From NCBI GenBank assembly GCA_965277075.1, contig OZ255707.1:1-64000 (forward strand): 64,000 nucleotides of DNA, given 5' to 3'. The notes under the pieces were generated by a model. The model made no database searches and was not told the origin of the DNA. It worked only from the letters and a program-made list of their open reading frames with translations. Both the position numbers and the translations under genes were made by a program. This DNA is from Lustribacter sp965277075 (GTDB taxonomy: Bacteria; Vulcanimicrobiota; Vulcanimicrobiia; Vulcanimicrobiales; Vulcanimicrobiaceae). This document shows positions 34,678 to 43,733 of the stretch, piece after piece. Every line of letters starts with the position of its first letter. Positions within the stretch are counted from its first letter, which is position 1.

Positions 34678-35616
34678 ATGGCGGACATCGTCGCGATTGG
34701 TGCGCTCTCGCATAGCCCGTTGCTCAACGGTATCTCGAGCGGCGAGGGGCAATCCGCCGCGATTGCCGAGTTTCGCGCGGCCGCGCTCGCGCTCGGCGAG
34801 CGGATCAACGCGGCGAAGCCGGACGTGCTCGTCGTCATCGGACCGGACCATTTTCGGTCGCTCTTTTACGCGAACATGCCCGCGTTTTGTATCGGCGTCG
34901 GACGCGTGACGGGATGGGGCGATTGGGACACACGCTCGGGCGAGCTGCCCGCGCATCCGGTTTTCGCCCGTTCGCTGCATCGAGCGCTCCTGGCCGCGGA
35001 TTTCGACCCGTCCAGTTCCTACGATATGCCCGTCGACCACGGGCTCACGCAGCCGCTCGATCTTTGCGACCTCGCGCCGGACATGCCGATCGTGCCGCTC
35101 ATCGTGAATGCAAACGCGCCGCCGCGTCCATCGGTCAGCCGTTGTTTCGCACTCGGTGTCGCGCTGCGCAACGCAATCACCGCATTCCCGATGCCGTTGC
35201 GCGTCGCGGCGATCGCGTCCGGCGGCCTCTCGCACACGCCGCCCGCCGGCGATATCGAGAGCGCCCGCGAGCCGGCGATTCAACACCTGATACACGGCGC
35301 GGCGACGGTACGCGACGACGAACCGGCGCGCGTTGCGCACATTCTCGGGAACGTCGCGACGCTCGCGCACGGCATCAACGCCGAATGGGATCGGCGTTTG
35401 CTCGCGCGCTTCGAGGGCGGCGCGATCGCTGCGCTCGCGGGAGACCTCACGGACGCAGCGATCGACGCGGAGGGCGGCAACGGCGGCCACGAAGTGCGAA
35501 CGTGGTTCGTTGCCGCAGGTATGGCCGGGACATGGCCGTTTCACGTGCGTTCGTATGCACCGATACCCGAATTGATTACGGGTATGTCGGTCGGAGTGTT
35601 CGGTTCGCGTGACTGA
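34678..35616 (+). CDS. Extradiol ring-cleavage dioxygenase, class III (MhpB-like)
   Basis: This 312-residue LigB-superfamily enzyme has His12 (ALSHSPLL), Asp57-His58 (VVIGPDHFRSLFYANMPAF), His121 (DMPVDHGLTQPLD) and His186 (ASGGLSHTPPAG). The segment MPAFCIGVGR...GDWDT follows MhpB (2,3-dihydroxyphenylpropionate 1,2-dioxygenase). It cleaves a catechol next to its hydroxyls, giving a yellow semialdehyde or dienoate. Placed before the Rieske subunits and the diol dehydrogenase, it completes ring hydroxylation, rearomatisation and cleavage. The exact catechol is not known. Confidence 0.85.
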   Translation: MADIVAIGALSHSPLLNGISSGEGQSAAIAEFRAAALALGERINAAKPDVLVVIGPDHFRSLFYANMPAFCIGVGRVTGWGDWDTRSGELPAHPVFARSLHRALLAADFDPSSSYDMPVDHGLTQPLDLCDLAPDMPIVPLIVNANAPPRPSVSRCFALGVALRNAITAFPMPLRVAAIASGGLSHTPPAGDIESAREPAIQHLIHGAATVRDDEPARVAHILGNVATLAHGINAEWDRRLLARFEGGAIAALAGDLTDAAIDAEGGNGGHEVRTWFVAAGMAGTWPFHVRSYAPIPELITGMSVGVFGSRD

Positions 35617-36889
35617 TAGCGAGATCGCCGAGCTCGTCGACGACGCGCGCGGTACCGTCGACCCGCGTATCTATTTCGATCGGGAGATTTACGACCTCGA
35701 ACTCGAGCGCGTCTTCGCGCGGTCGTGGCTCTTTCTGGGGCACGAATCGCAGATACCGAATGCGGGCGATTTCGTGAGCACGTACATGGCCGAAGACCCG
35801 GTGCTCGTCGTGCGCCAGACCGATCGCTCGATCCGTGCGTTTCTCAACGTGTGCCGCCATCGCGGCATGCGCCTCTGCCCCTACGACCTCGGCAACGCAA
35901 AGGGCTTCAGCTGTTCCTATCACGGCTGGGCGTACGACACAGCCGGCACATTGGTCGGCGTGCCGCACGAACACGACGGCTACGACGACCAACTCGATTT
36001 TGCCGCGTGGGGTGCGCGCAACGTTGCGAAACTCGAATGCTATAAGGGCTTGATCTTCGCGACGTGGAATGCGCAAGCGCCTGCACTCGAAACCTATCTC
36101 GGCCCCCTTACGTGGTGGCTCGACGGTATGCTCGACCGCTCGCCGGCCGGCACCAAGCTGATCCCGGGTGTTTCGAAATGGACCGTCCCCTGCAATTGGA
36201 AACTGCCCGTCGAGCAGTTCACGAGCGACTTCTATCATTTTCCGATCACGCACGCATCGGCAATCGCCGCAATGCGCCGTGCGGATGATCCGCCGATCGA
36301 ACGCGCCTTCAACAAGACGCCGGGGTATCAAGTCTCGAGCCCGTTCGGTCATGGGTTCGGCTCGTTCTGGTTCACCGAGCCGGAGCGGCGAGCGTGGACC
36401 GAGGACGCGGCGTGGCGCTATCAAGTCGAGACGTTTCCGGCCGTACGAGCGCGTCTCGGGACGGTACACGCTGCGCGCACGAGCGGCCACGGGCAAGTGT
36501 TTCCGAATTTTGCGACCCTCGCGGGGCCGGGCCTCGTCCGTATTTGGCATCCGCGCGGGCCCGATCTGACCGACGTGTGGTCGTTCTTGCTGGTCGACGC
36601 GGACGCGCCGGACGACGTCGTCGCTTCCGTTCGCATCGGCGGAGCGCGCAGCTTCGGGCCGAGCGGTTTACTCGAGCAAGACGACTCGGAAAACTGGATT
36701 CAGATTCAGCGCAATCTGCGCGGCTATATGACGCGGCAGACGCCGTTCAACGTGCAGATGGGCATGCACGGATCGCCGATCGATACCGACGAGATTCCCG
36801 GCGTCGTGCGCCACGTCTTTTGCGAGAATGCGGCGCGCGGCATGTATGTGCGCTGGCGCGAACTGATGACGGCGCACGTCGCGGGATGA
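35609..36889 (+). CDS. Rieske ring-hydroxylating dioxygenase, large subunit
   Basis: This 426-residue alpha subunit has the Rieske cluster motif with Cys82-His84 (NVCRHRGMRLC) and Cys102-His105 (SCSYHGWAYD). The mononuclear iron site lies around KLPVEQFTSDFYHFPITH. The GTG start at 35609 overlaps the dioxygenase stop, and the stop overlaps the small subunit's ATG, so expression is coupled. It is of the two-subunit type (benzoate/biphenyl/HcaE-like), giving cis-dihydrodiols. No ferredoxin or reductase partner is present in the window. Confidence 0.9.
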   Translation: MTDSEIAELVDDARGTVDPRIYFDREIYDLELERVFARSWLFLGHESQIPNAGDFVSTYMAEDPVLVVRQTDRSIRAFLNVCRHRGMRLCPYDLGNAKGFSCSYHGWAYDTAGTLVGVPHEHDGYDDQLDFAAWGARNVAKLECYKGLIFATWNAQAPALETYLGPLTWWLDGMLDRSPAGTKLIPGVSKWTVPCNWKLPVEQFTSDFYHFPITHASAIAAMRRADDPPIERAFNKTPGYQVSSPFGHGFGSFWFTEPERRAWTEDAAWRYQVETFPAVRARLGTVHAARTSGHGQVFPNFATLAGPGLVRIWHPRGPDLTDVWSFLLVDADAPDDVVASVRIGGARSFGPSGLLEQDDSENWIQIQRNLRGYMTRQTPFNVQMGMHGSPIDTDEIPGVVRHVFCENAARGMYVRWRELMTAHVAG

Positions 36890-37413
36890 TCGTGCCCGAT
36901 ACGGTCGACGAGATGCTGCGCTATCTCGGTGTGCAGCAGTTTCTCTTTGACGAAGCGGCACTGCTCGACGAACGGCGCTTCGATGAATGGCTGGAGCGCT
37001 GCGCGCCGGAGATTCGCTATTGGATGCCGGCGCAGACGAATCGGCAGCGACGCGAACGCCATCTCACCGTCGGCGGTCCGGATGATCTCCCGCTGTTCGA
37101 GGAGACGTGGGGGCATCTACAGCAACGCGTGCGACGGCTGGCGACGGGCCAAGCGTGGGCGGAAGAACCGCCGTCACGAACCCGCCGCTTGGTAACGAAC
37201 ATTCGGGTGAGCGATCTCGGTGAGGGCGTCGTGCGCGCGACGAGCAATCTGCTGCTTTACCGCACGCGCCACGATGCCGACGTGCAGATCTTCGTTGCGT
37301 CGCGCGATGACGTGTTGCGCCCGCACGCCGTCTATCGGCGGCAAATCGTCGCGCGCACGATCGTCCTCGATGCGACGACGGTCCCGGGTCATAACTTGAG
37401 CATCTTGTTCTGA
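36886..37413 (+). CDS. Rieske dioxygenase, small (beta) subunit
   Basis: This 175-residue beta subunit has the NTF2-like fold: VQQFLFDEAALLDERRFDEW, then RYWMPAQTNRQRRER, RLATGQAWAEEPPSRTRRLV and VRATSNLLLYRTRHDADVQI, ending RTIVLDATTVPGHNLSI. It is the structural partner of the alpha subunit and overlaps it by four bases at the start. Confidence 0.9.
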   Translation: MIVPDTVDEMLRYLGVQQFLFDEAALLDERRFDEWLERCAPEIRYWMPAQTNRQRRERHLTVGGPDDLPLFEETWGHLQQRVRRLATGQAWAEEPPSRTRRLVTNIRVSDLGEGVVRATSNLLLYRTRHDADVQIFVASRDDVLRPHAVYRRQIVARTIVLDATTVPGHNLSILF

Positions 37414-38234
37414 TGGGCGGACGCTTCGACGGACGCGTCGTCTACCTCACCGGCGGCGGATCTGGCCTCGGGCGCGCGCTCGTCGAACGCTTTATCGCCG
37501 AAGGCGCGAAGGTGAGCGTGCTCGATCGGTCGCCGGAGAAAAATCGCGCGCTCGACGCGGCGTTTGGTGCGGACGTCGTCACGACCGACGGCGACGTCCG
37601 TGACCTCGCCACGCACATGTCCGCCGTTGGGTCGGCGCTCGCGCGCTTCGGGCGGCTCGACGTTTATATCGCGAACGCAGCGATTTGGGACGGCAACGTC
37701 ACGCTGCTCGATCTGCCGGCCGATCGTATCGACGCAGCGTTCGACGAAGTGTTCGGCGTCAACGTGAAGGGCGCGGTTCTCGGCGCGAAGGCCGCGGCGC
37801 CGGCGCTCGTGGAGCGCCGCGGCACGATGATCTTTACGCTCTCGATCGCTGCGCTGCGGGCGGGCGGGGGCGGTCCGCTCTATACGAGTTCGAAGACCGC
37901 CGGCATCGGGCTCGTACGCGAGCTCGCCTATGAGCTCGCTCCGTTCGTGCGCGTCAACGGCGTTTGCCCCGCCGGCATGGTGACGGACCTGCGCGGGCCG
38001 GAATCCCTCGCACTCGGTGAGCGCGCGCTCATGGCGAACGTCGATCCGGACGTGATGCGGAGCGCCTACCCACTCGATTTCTTTCCGGCGCCCGATGACT
38101 ACGTGGGGCCGTATCTGTTTCTCGCTTCGACCGACGCGGCGGTCACGACCGGGACGCTCGTCGAAGCCGATCTCGGCATGAGTGCGCGCGGCATCCGCCA
38201 CGTTGCGGGCCGGGCCGGCGGATTGCTCTCGTGA
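37413..38234 (+). CDS. cis-Dihydrodiol dehydrogenase (BphB/HcaB-like SDR)
   Basis: This 273-residue SDR has VVYLTGGGSGLGRALVERFI, DVYIANAAIWDGNVTLLDLP, the catalytic Ser in TMIFTLSIAALRAGG and Tyr/Lys in GPLYTSSKTAGIGL. The NAA-IWD-G and ending motifs match BphB/HcaB-type diol dehydrogenases, which rearomatise the Rieske product to a catechol. It starts on the last base of the beta subunit. It is the last gene of the operon. Confidence 0.88.
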   Translation: MGGRFDGRVVYLTGGGSGLGRALVERFIAEGAKVSVLDRSPEKNRALDAAFGADVVTTDGDVRDLATHMSAVGSALARFGRLDVYIANAAIWDGNVTLLDLPADRIDAAFDEVFGVNVKGAVLGAKAAAPALVERRGTMIFTLSIAALRAGGGGPLYTSSKTAGIGLVRELAYELAPFVRVNGVCPAGMVTDLRGPESLALGERALMANVDPDVMRSAYPLDFFPAPDDYVGPYLFLASTDAAVTTGTLVEADLGMSARGIRHVAGRAGGLLS

Positions 38235-38312
38235 GGGGGCACTGAGCCGCCGTTCGGACGACATCCGTTCAGCGGATACGCGACCGGCGCCGATCGTGCT
38301 ACGGTAGCGGAA

Positions 38313-38441
38313 ATGACGCGTATGCCACCTGAAGACAATCTGCTTTTTGAGATCGGCGCACCGCTCGGTCGCACGCTGCTCTTTATCATCGGAGCGATCG
38401 TCGTCCCGCTCGTCGTGCGAACGCTGCTCTCGATTCACTAA
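38313..38441 (+). CDS. Possible 42-residue single-TM protein
   Basis: An ATG at 38313 after GGTAGCGGAA opens a short frame MTRMPPEDNLLFEIGAPLGR followed by one hydrophobic segment (TLLFIIGAIVVPLVVRTLL) and TAA. Its end overlaps the end of the convergent DUF1338 gene. A ribosome-binding site is only weakly visible. It resembles many unannotated small membrane peptides and is tentative. Confidence 0.35.
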   Translation: MTRMPPEDNLLFEIGAPLGRTLLFIIGAIVVPLVVRTLLSIH

Positions 38442-39210
38442 ACTTCGGCGTCGCACGATACCGAACGTAGGCGAGCCCTTCGCCGTGCGTTCGCGGCGTC
38501 AGATGATTGATGTGCGGTCCCTTGAAACACACGATGTCGGCGACCAACGAATGCACGGCGCGAAGTTTCCGATAGGTTTTCGCGGACACCGTTGCTTCAG
38601 CGTGCCATTGGAACGTTTGGCGGGCTTCGGAGACGAATTCGCGAGCTTCTGAATCGGTTAGGCCGCCGTTCTCGAACCGATCGATCAAGACGCGAAGGCG
38701 TGCGCTGAAAATATCGCGCCGCTCGAGAATCGCTAGCGCCTCGGAGCGCACCGCTTCATCGGGAATCAGGTCGAGCCGCAGCACCGACGTGAACATGCGA
38801 AACGGGTTGCGCTGCAACGACGCCTCTGCGACGGGCCGAAAGGCAGTCGAATGCACGGGAATGCCCGATGACGTGAGATCGTAGTAGCCGACCGGGACCA
38901 TCGCGAGAACTGCGAACAAGCGGCGCATCATGGCGAACTCGGAAATGGTCCCCAGCCGGATCGCTCCATGCCGTTCGTGACGCCGCCGCGTCGATTCACC
39001 GGAGCGTTCGAACTGCGTTCGAAACCATAGATCCGCAGCGAGCACCTGTTGGTTCACATCCGAAACCAGATCGAGGAGCGCGCCGTATTGCGGGACTTCG
39101 GCGCGATACATATCGGAGACGGCGGCAGAAAACAACGAGCGAATCTCGTCCGGATCGATCAATGCGCCGTCTCGCTCCCAGGGTTGCTTTTGGCTTGCGA
39201 CAAACCACAT
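38386..39210 (-). CDS. 2-oxoadipate dioxygenase/decarboxylase-like (HglS/DUF1338), shortened
   Basis: This is about 274 residues. HGAIRLGTISEFAMMRRLFA contains the first metal His (81) and the substrate Arg (85) seen in HglS. Also present are VGYYDLTSSGIPVHSTAFRP, RNPFRMFTSVLRLDLI, and FKGPHINHLTPRT with the second His. HglS enzymes (about 460 residues) convert 2-oxoadipate to D-2-hydroxyglutarate; the third ligand, a Glu, lies in a C-terminal portion that is missing here. The end after HLTPRT is not conserved. It may be inactive or a shortened relative. It is divergent from the saccharopine dehydrogenase-like gene. The ATG at 39210 is chosen; the frame is open further up. Confidence 0.75.
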   Translation of the reverse strand: MWFVASQKQPWERDGALIDPDEIRSLFSAAVSDMYRAEVPQYGALLDLVSDVNQQVLAADLWFRTQFERSGESTRRRHERHGAIRLGTISEFAMMRRLFAVLAMVPVGYYDLTSSGIPVHSTAFRPVAEASLQRNPFRMFTSVLRLDLIPDEAVRSEALAILERRDIFSARLRVLIDRFENGGLTDSEAREFVSEARQTFQWHAEATVSAKTYRKLRAVHSLVADIVCFKGPHINHLTPRTHGEGLAYVRYRATPKFSESRAAFARRAGRRSLR

Positions 39211-39238
39211 TCCCCGGTTGCCGACGATAAGGAACGCC

Positions 39239-40375
39239 ATGAGTAAGGAAACGACGATCGCGGTTATCGGCGCCGGCGAAATCGGCACGGCCATCGCGCC
39301 GATGCTCGCAAAGAACGCCGGCGTTCGGGTAACGCTCGCCGATCACGCCGCGGTCCAACTCGATCGCGTCCCGGCCGGTGATTTCGAGCGGACGCTCGTC
39401 GATGTCGACGCGCGCGCTGCGCTCGAAGCGCTGCTGCGCGGGTTCAACATCGTCGTGAGCGCGTGTCCGTTTTACTTGAACGAACGGATCGCCGAAGCTG
39501 CCGCAGCGACCCAGACGCACTACTTTGACCTAACCGAGGATGTCGGCGCGACCGCGCGTATCCGTCGGCTCGCGACGAGTTCGGCATCGGCGTTCGTGCC
39601 GCAGTGCGGGCTCGCACCGGGCTTCATCGGCATCGCGGGAAACGCGATGGCGATGTCGTTCGACCGCACGCAATCGATCAAGATGCGCGTCGGTGCACTC
39701 CCGCAATATCCGACGAACACGCTGCTCTACAACGTCACGTGGTCGGTCGACGGCCTCGTGAACGAATATTGCAATCCGTGCGAAATGATCGTCGACGGAA
39801 CGGTCCGTCAGGGCACACCGCTCGAAGACGTTGAGAGCGTCCTCATCAACGGTACGCGATATGAGGCGTTCAATACGTCAGGCGGTCTCGGCACGTTGAC
39901 GGAAACGCTGCATGGGCGCGTTCGCGAGTTGACGTACAAGACGCTTCGCTACCCCGGTCACGCCGAAATCATGCGCTTGTTGCTTCACGGGCTGCGCCTC
40001 TCCGAAGACCGGCCGGTGCTGCATCGTATCTTGAGCAAAGCCGCGCCTTTTACGCACAAGGATGTCGTGGTTGTGTTCATCACGGGGATCGGCGAACGGA
40101 ATGGCCGGTTGGTCGAGGAGAGTCTCGTGCGCCGCTACTTCGGCAACGGCAAAACCAGCGCGATTCAGTTGACGACGTCGGCCGGGCTGTGTGCGATGGT
40201 CGAATTGTTTCTCGCAAAGAAACTCCCGCAGCGCGGATTCATTCCGCAAGAGACGGCGAAGTTTAGCGATTTCCTCGCGACTCCGAGCGGTTCGCTCTTT
40301 GCGACCGAAGGGACTGACGACGATTTGCTGACGTGGTCGCAAGCGAATGCCGACGGCCAACGGATTCCGGCATGA
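39239..40375 (+). CDS. Saccharopine dehydrogenase-type enzyme
   Basis: This 378-residue protein has the N-terminal Rossmann motif IAVIGAGEIGTAIAPMLAKN. The Sacchrp_dh domains include VSACPFYLNERIAEAAAATQ, THYFDLTEDVGATARIR, VPQCGLAPGFIGIAGNAMA and a C-terminal Sacchrp_dh_C-like part. ATG at 39239 has AAGGAACGCC in front. In this group lysine is turned over through 2-aminoadipate semialdehyde, which the following ALDH7 would oxidise. It overlaps that gene by four bases. Confidence 0.85.
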   Translation: MSKETTIAVIGAGEIGTAIAPMLAKNAGVRVTLADHAAVQLDRVPAGDFERTLVDVDARAALEALLRGFNIVVSACPFYLNERIAEAAAATQTHYFDLTEDVGATARIRRLATSSASAFVPQCGLAPGFIGIAGNAMAMSFDRTQSIKMRVGALPQYPTNTLLYNVTWSVDGLVNEYCNPCEMIVDGTVRQGTPLEDVESVLINGTRYEAFNTSGGLGTLTETLHGRVRELTYKTLRYPGHAEIMRLLLHGLRLSEDRPVLHRILSKAAPFTHKDVVVVFITGIGERNGRLVEESLVRRYFGNGKTSAIQLTTSAGLCAMVELFLAKKLPQRGFIPQETAKFSDFLATPSGSLFATEGTDDDLLTWSQANADGQRIPA

Positions 40376-41913
40376 ACGTTGCGGTTGCCGGTTCCATCGA
40401 GAAAGAAGCGGGCGTGCTGCTCGCGCGGTTGGGCGTCGGAGGTGAAGCTCTCGGCGGATCGCTCGCCGCCGTCTCGCCCATTACGGGAACGACGATTGCA
40501 ACGGTCCGGGCCAACACGCCGTCCGAGACGAGCGCGGCCGTCGGCCGAGCGGCGCGCGCGTGGCCGGCGTGGCGAATGGTTCCGCCGCCGCGTCGCGGTG
40601 AGTTCGTGCGACTGCTCGGGGAAGAGTTTCGCGCCGCAAAGGACGCGCTCGGTGAGCTGATCACGCTCGAAGTCGGCAAGACGATCGCCGAGGGCCGTGG
40701 TGAAGTTCAAGAGGCGATCGACATCTGCGACTTCGCGGTCGGGCTCTCGCGCCAGCTGTATGGGAAAGCGATCGCCTCCGAACGTCCGGAGCATCGCATG
40801 ATGGAGACGTGGCACCCGATCGGACCGGTCGGCATCATCACCGCATTCAACTTTCCTGTCGCCGTGTGGGCATGGAATGCTGCGATCGCGCTCGTGTGCG
40901 GAAACACGACCCTTTGGAAGCCGTCAGAGAAAGCTCCGCTGTGCGCGCTTGCCGTTGCCGCGATTGCGCAGCGCGCATCAACGCGATTTGGCGGCGACGT
41001 CGAGGGAGTGGTCGAACTCGCGATCGGCGAGCGTGACATCGGCGAACTGCTCGTGAACGATCCGCGCGTTGCCTTGGTATCGGCCACCGGATCGACCGCG
41101 ATGGGCAAAGCCGTCGCGCCGCGGTTGGCAAGCCGCTTCGCGCGAACGATTCTCGAGTTGGGAGGCAACAACGCGGCGATCGTCTGCCCCAGCGCGGATC
41201 TGGACGTGGCGGTGCACGCCATCGCGTTCGCGGCGATGGGCACGGCCGGTCAGCGTTGCACGACGCTGCGTCGCTTATTCGTTCACCGCGATATCTACGA
41301 CGCGGTAAAAACACGATTGGAGAAGGCGTACGCCGACGTGACGGTCGGTGACCCGCGCGACGCAGGTGTCCTCGTCGGACCGCTGATCGACTCGCGCGCC
41401 TTCGTCGCAATGCAAGCTGCGTTGGAGGAAGCCCGATCGGCCGGCGGTTCGGTCGCCGGCGGTGAACGCGTCTCTGTCGGGCACGACGCCGACGCGTTTT
41501 ACGTGCGACCGGCAATCGTCGGCATGCCCTATCAAGCGCCGGTCGTACAGCGCGAGACGTTCGCACCGATCCTGTATCTGATACGAACACCGTCGCTCGA
41601 GGCCGCGATCGATTCGCTCAACGACGTCGCGCAAGGCCTTTCGGCGTCGATCTTCACGCTCGACCTACGTGAAGCGGAGCGGTTTCTGTCGGTCGCCGGG
41701 GCCGTTTGCGGAATCGTCAACGTGAATATCGGACCGTCCGGGGCGGAGATCGGCGGCGCTTTCGGCGGCGAGAAAGAAACCGGCGGCGGCCGCGAGGCGG
41801 GTTCCGACTGCTGGAAAGCCTACATGCGGCGCGCGACCAATACGATCAACTATGGTTCGACGCTGCCGCTCGCTCAGGGCATTTCGTTCGACGTGCCCGA
41901 CAGCAATGCATGA
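40372..41913 (+). CDS. ALDH7-type 2-aminoadipate semialdehyde dehydrogenase
   Basis: This 513-residue aldehyde dehydrogenase has a catalytic Cys at 296 (MGTAGQRCTTLRRLFVH), a general base Glu at 262 (ILELGGNNAAIV), and the ALDH7 signature GPSGAEIGGAFGGEKETGGG near the end. The family contains antiquitin/AASADH, which oxidises 2-aminoadipate semialdehyde to 2-aminoadipate with NAD. Coupled translation with the saccharopine dehydrogenase-like gene supports a lysine-degrading role. The end overlaps the convergent AraC gene by about 40 bases. Confidence 0.88.
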   Translation: MNVAVAGSIEKEAGVLLARLGVGGEALGGSLAAVSPITGTTIATVRANTPSETSAAVGRAARAWPAWRMVPPPRRGEFVRLLGEEFRAAKDALGELITLEVGKTIAEGRGEVQEAIDICDFAVGLSRQLYGKAIASERPEHRMMETWHPIGPVGIITAFNFPVAVWAWNAAIALVCGNTTLWKPSEKAPLCALAVAAIAQRASTRFGGDVEGVVELAIGERDIGELLVNDPRVALVSATGSTAMGKAVAPRLASRFARTILELGGNNAAIVCPSADLDVAVHAIAFAAMGTAGQRCTTLRRLFVHRDIYDAVKTRLEKAYADVTVGDPRDAGVLVGPLIDSRAFVAMQAALEEARSAGGSVAGGERVSVGHDADAFYVRPAIVGMPYQAPVVQRETFAPILYLIRTPSLEAAIDSLNDVAQGLSASIFTLDLREAERFLSVAGAVCGIVNVNIGPSGAEIGGAFGGEKETGGGREAGSDCWKAYMRRATNTINYGSTLPLAQGISFDVPDSNA

Positions 41914-42872
41914 GACGACGTGGCGATCGTTCGCAGGCCGGCGACGTCACGGCGCGGCGGCGCTCCGAACATCCGCGCATATTCGCGGCTGAACTGCGAG
42001 GCGCTTTCGTAGCCGACTTCATACGCCGCGCGCGTGGCGTCGGCACCGTCCGATAGCATGAGACGGCGCGCCTCGAGTAAGCGCAACTGCTTCTGATACT
42101 GGAGCGGCGACATGGAAGTCACCGCTTTGAAATGTGCGTGGAACGATGAGACGCTCATGTGCGCGATGGCGGCGAGCCGTTCCACGGACACGCTCTCGCT
42201 GACGTCGGCGCGTAGCACGTTGATCGCCTCTGCGATGCGTTGGGTGCGACGCTCGGGCGCCGCGAGACGACGAACCTGCGGGCCGTCAGGACCCGTGAGC
42301 AACCAGTAGAAAATCTCGCGTGCGATCGACGGATAGAGCACCCGTAATGCGTCCGGCGTCGCGAGAAGCGCGACGAGACGACCGACCGCATCCGCCTGCC
42401 GTGCGTCGAGCGTCCCGACGAACAATCCGAGGCGAGACGCCGCGTCTTCGCCCTCCGGGGCGCCTCCGATCTGCGCCGCCAAGTCGTCGATCAGCCGCTG
42501 ATCGATCGTTAGCGCCAGCGCAAGATACGGGCGATCCGGACCGGCGTCGCTGATGCCGGCAAGGACGGGCAGCCCGATGCTCAGCACGAGATACTGGCCG
42601 GCCGTATAGGTGAAACATGCATCGCCGAGCAGCATTTCTTTCGTGCCCTGGACGACGACGATCAGGCTCGGTTCGTAGAAGGCGTGTTGAAGCGGCGTCT
42701 CGCGGTCGCCTCGGATGAGCTTCAGCGCATCGACGTCCGTATGAAACAGACCGTTCGTCCCGGTGCGACCGTCGGTGTACGCCAAGATCGAGTCTTGCAA
42801 GGCGGCAGCCATGACGCTTCTCTGGACATCCGGACGCGCGCCGAGATTTGCGCCGGTTAGAGCTTTAGGCAA
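41874..42872 (-). CDS. AraC-family regulator (AraC_N type)
   Basis: This is 332 residues. The N-terminal AraC_N domain contains LQHAFYEPSLIVVVQGTKEM and YLVLSIGLPVLAGISD. The C-terminal HTH pair reads SVSVERLAAIAHMSVSSFHA and TRAAYEVGYESASQFSREYA, ending in MFGAPPRRD. The start may also be the ATG at 42812. It is divergent from an SDR, 55 bases away, which is the usual target for this AraC_N subtype. Confidence 0.88.
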   Translation of the reverse strand: MPKALTGANLGARPDVQRSVMAAALQDSILAYTDGRTGTNGLFHTDVDALKLIRGDRETPLQHAFYEPSLIVVVQGTKEMLLGDACFTYTAGQYLVLSIGLPVLAGISDAGPDRPYLALALTIDQRLIDDLAAQIGGAPEGEDAASRLGLFVGTLDARQADAVGRLVALLATPDALRVLYPSIAREIFYWLLTGPDGPQVRRLAAPERRTQRIAEAINVLRADVSESVSVERLAAIAHMSVSSFHAHFKAVTSMSPLQYQKQLRLLEARRLMLSDGADATRAAYEVGYESASQFSREYARMFGAPPRRDVAGLRTIATSSHALLSGTSNEMP

Positions 42873-42927
42873 AAGTCGTCAAGCTTCAGGCATCCCGCCC
42901 CCGGCGTGCAAGCCGTAGAATTTGCCA

Positions 42928-43710
42928 ATGTCCACCATCGATGAATCGCGCAGCCCTCAGAAAATCGCCCTCGTCACGGGAGCGAGCCGGGGGCTTGGGC
43001 GCAGTACCGTTCTTAGCCTCGCCAATCGCGGCGTCGACGCGATCCTTACCTACCATTCGCAGCGTGAAGCTGCAAATGAGGCGGTCGCCGCGGTCGCCGC
43101 ACTCGGGCGCAAAGCCGTCGCGCTGCGGCTCGATACCGGCGACGTCGCGGAGTTTCCCGCCTTCGCCGCCGATGTCAAACAGGTTCTGGCCCAAACGTGG
43201 AACGCCGAAACGTTCGACTTTCTCGTGAATAACGCGGGCACCGGGACGATGGCGCCGTTCGCGCAGACAACCGAAGTGCAATTTGACGCGCTGTTCAACA
43301 TGCATTTCAAGGGTGTCTTTTTCTTAACGCAAACGCTGCTACCGCTCGTTGCCGACGGCGGCCGTATCGTGAACATCTCGACCGGCTTGACGCGCTTCTC
43401 GTTTGCGGGCTGGTCGGCGTATGCGGCGATGAAGGGCGCGGTCGAAGTCCTCACGCGCTATCTCGCGGTCGAACTCGGCCCGCGCAAGATCGCCGTGAAC
43501 TCGTTTGCACCCGGCGCGATCGCGACCGACTTCGCCGGCGGCTTCGTGCGCGACAACGCGGAAGCAAACGCGCACCTTGCCGGAATCACGGCGCTCGGGC
43601 GTGCCGGTCTTCCCGAAGATATCGGTCCGGCGATCGCTTCGCTTCTCTCCGCCGACAATCACTGGATCAACGCGCAGCGCATCGAAGCGTCCGGCGGCAT
43701 GATGCTCTGA
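42928..43710 (+). CDS. Short-chain dehydrogenase/reductase
   Basis: This 260-residue classical SDR has KIALVTGASRGLGRSTVLSL, FDFLVNNAGTGTMAPFAQTT, the Ser in GGRIVNISTGLTRFSF and Tyr/Lys in WSAYAAMKGAVEVLTRYL, with FAPGAIATDFAGGFVRDN after it. It belongs to the FabG-like group. Start at the ATG at 42928. It is probably regulated by the divergent AraC protein. Confidence 0.88.
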   Translation: MSTIDESRSPQKIALVTGASRGLGRSTVLSLANRGVDAILTYHSQREAANEAVAAVAALGRKAVALRLDTGDVAEFPAFAADVKQVLAQTWNAETFDFLVNNAGTGTMAPFAQTTEVQFDALFNMHFKGVFFLTQTLLPLVADGGRIVNISTGLTRFSFAGWSAYAAMKGAVEVLTRYLAVELGPRKIAVNSFAPGAIATDFAGGFVRDNAEANAHLAGITALGRAGLPEDIGPAIASLLSADNHWINAQRIEASGGMML

Positions 43711-43733
43711 TCGTCGAGGTTCGACTCGTGCGC

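Noticed and set aside
34006..35544. A 512-codon minus-strand open frame opposite the isochorismatase-like and MhpB-like genes
   Set aside because: It is the antisense shadow of two well-supported + strand genes; the translation is Arg/His/Asp-rich and matches nothing.
37389..38456. A 355-codon minus-strand frame opposite the diol dehydrogenase
   Set aside because: Antisense shadow of the SDR gene with low-complexity Arg/Glu composition and no start signal.
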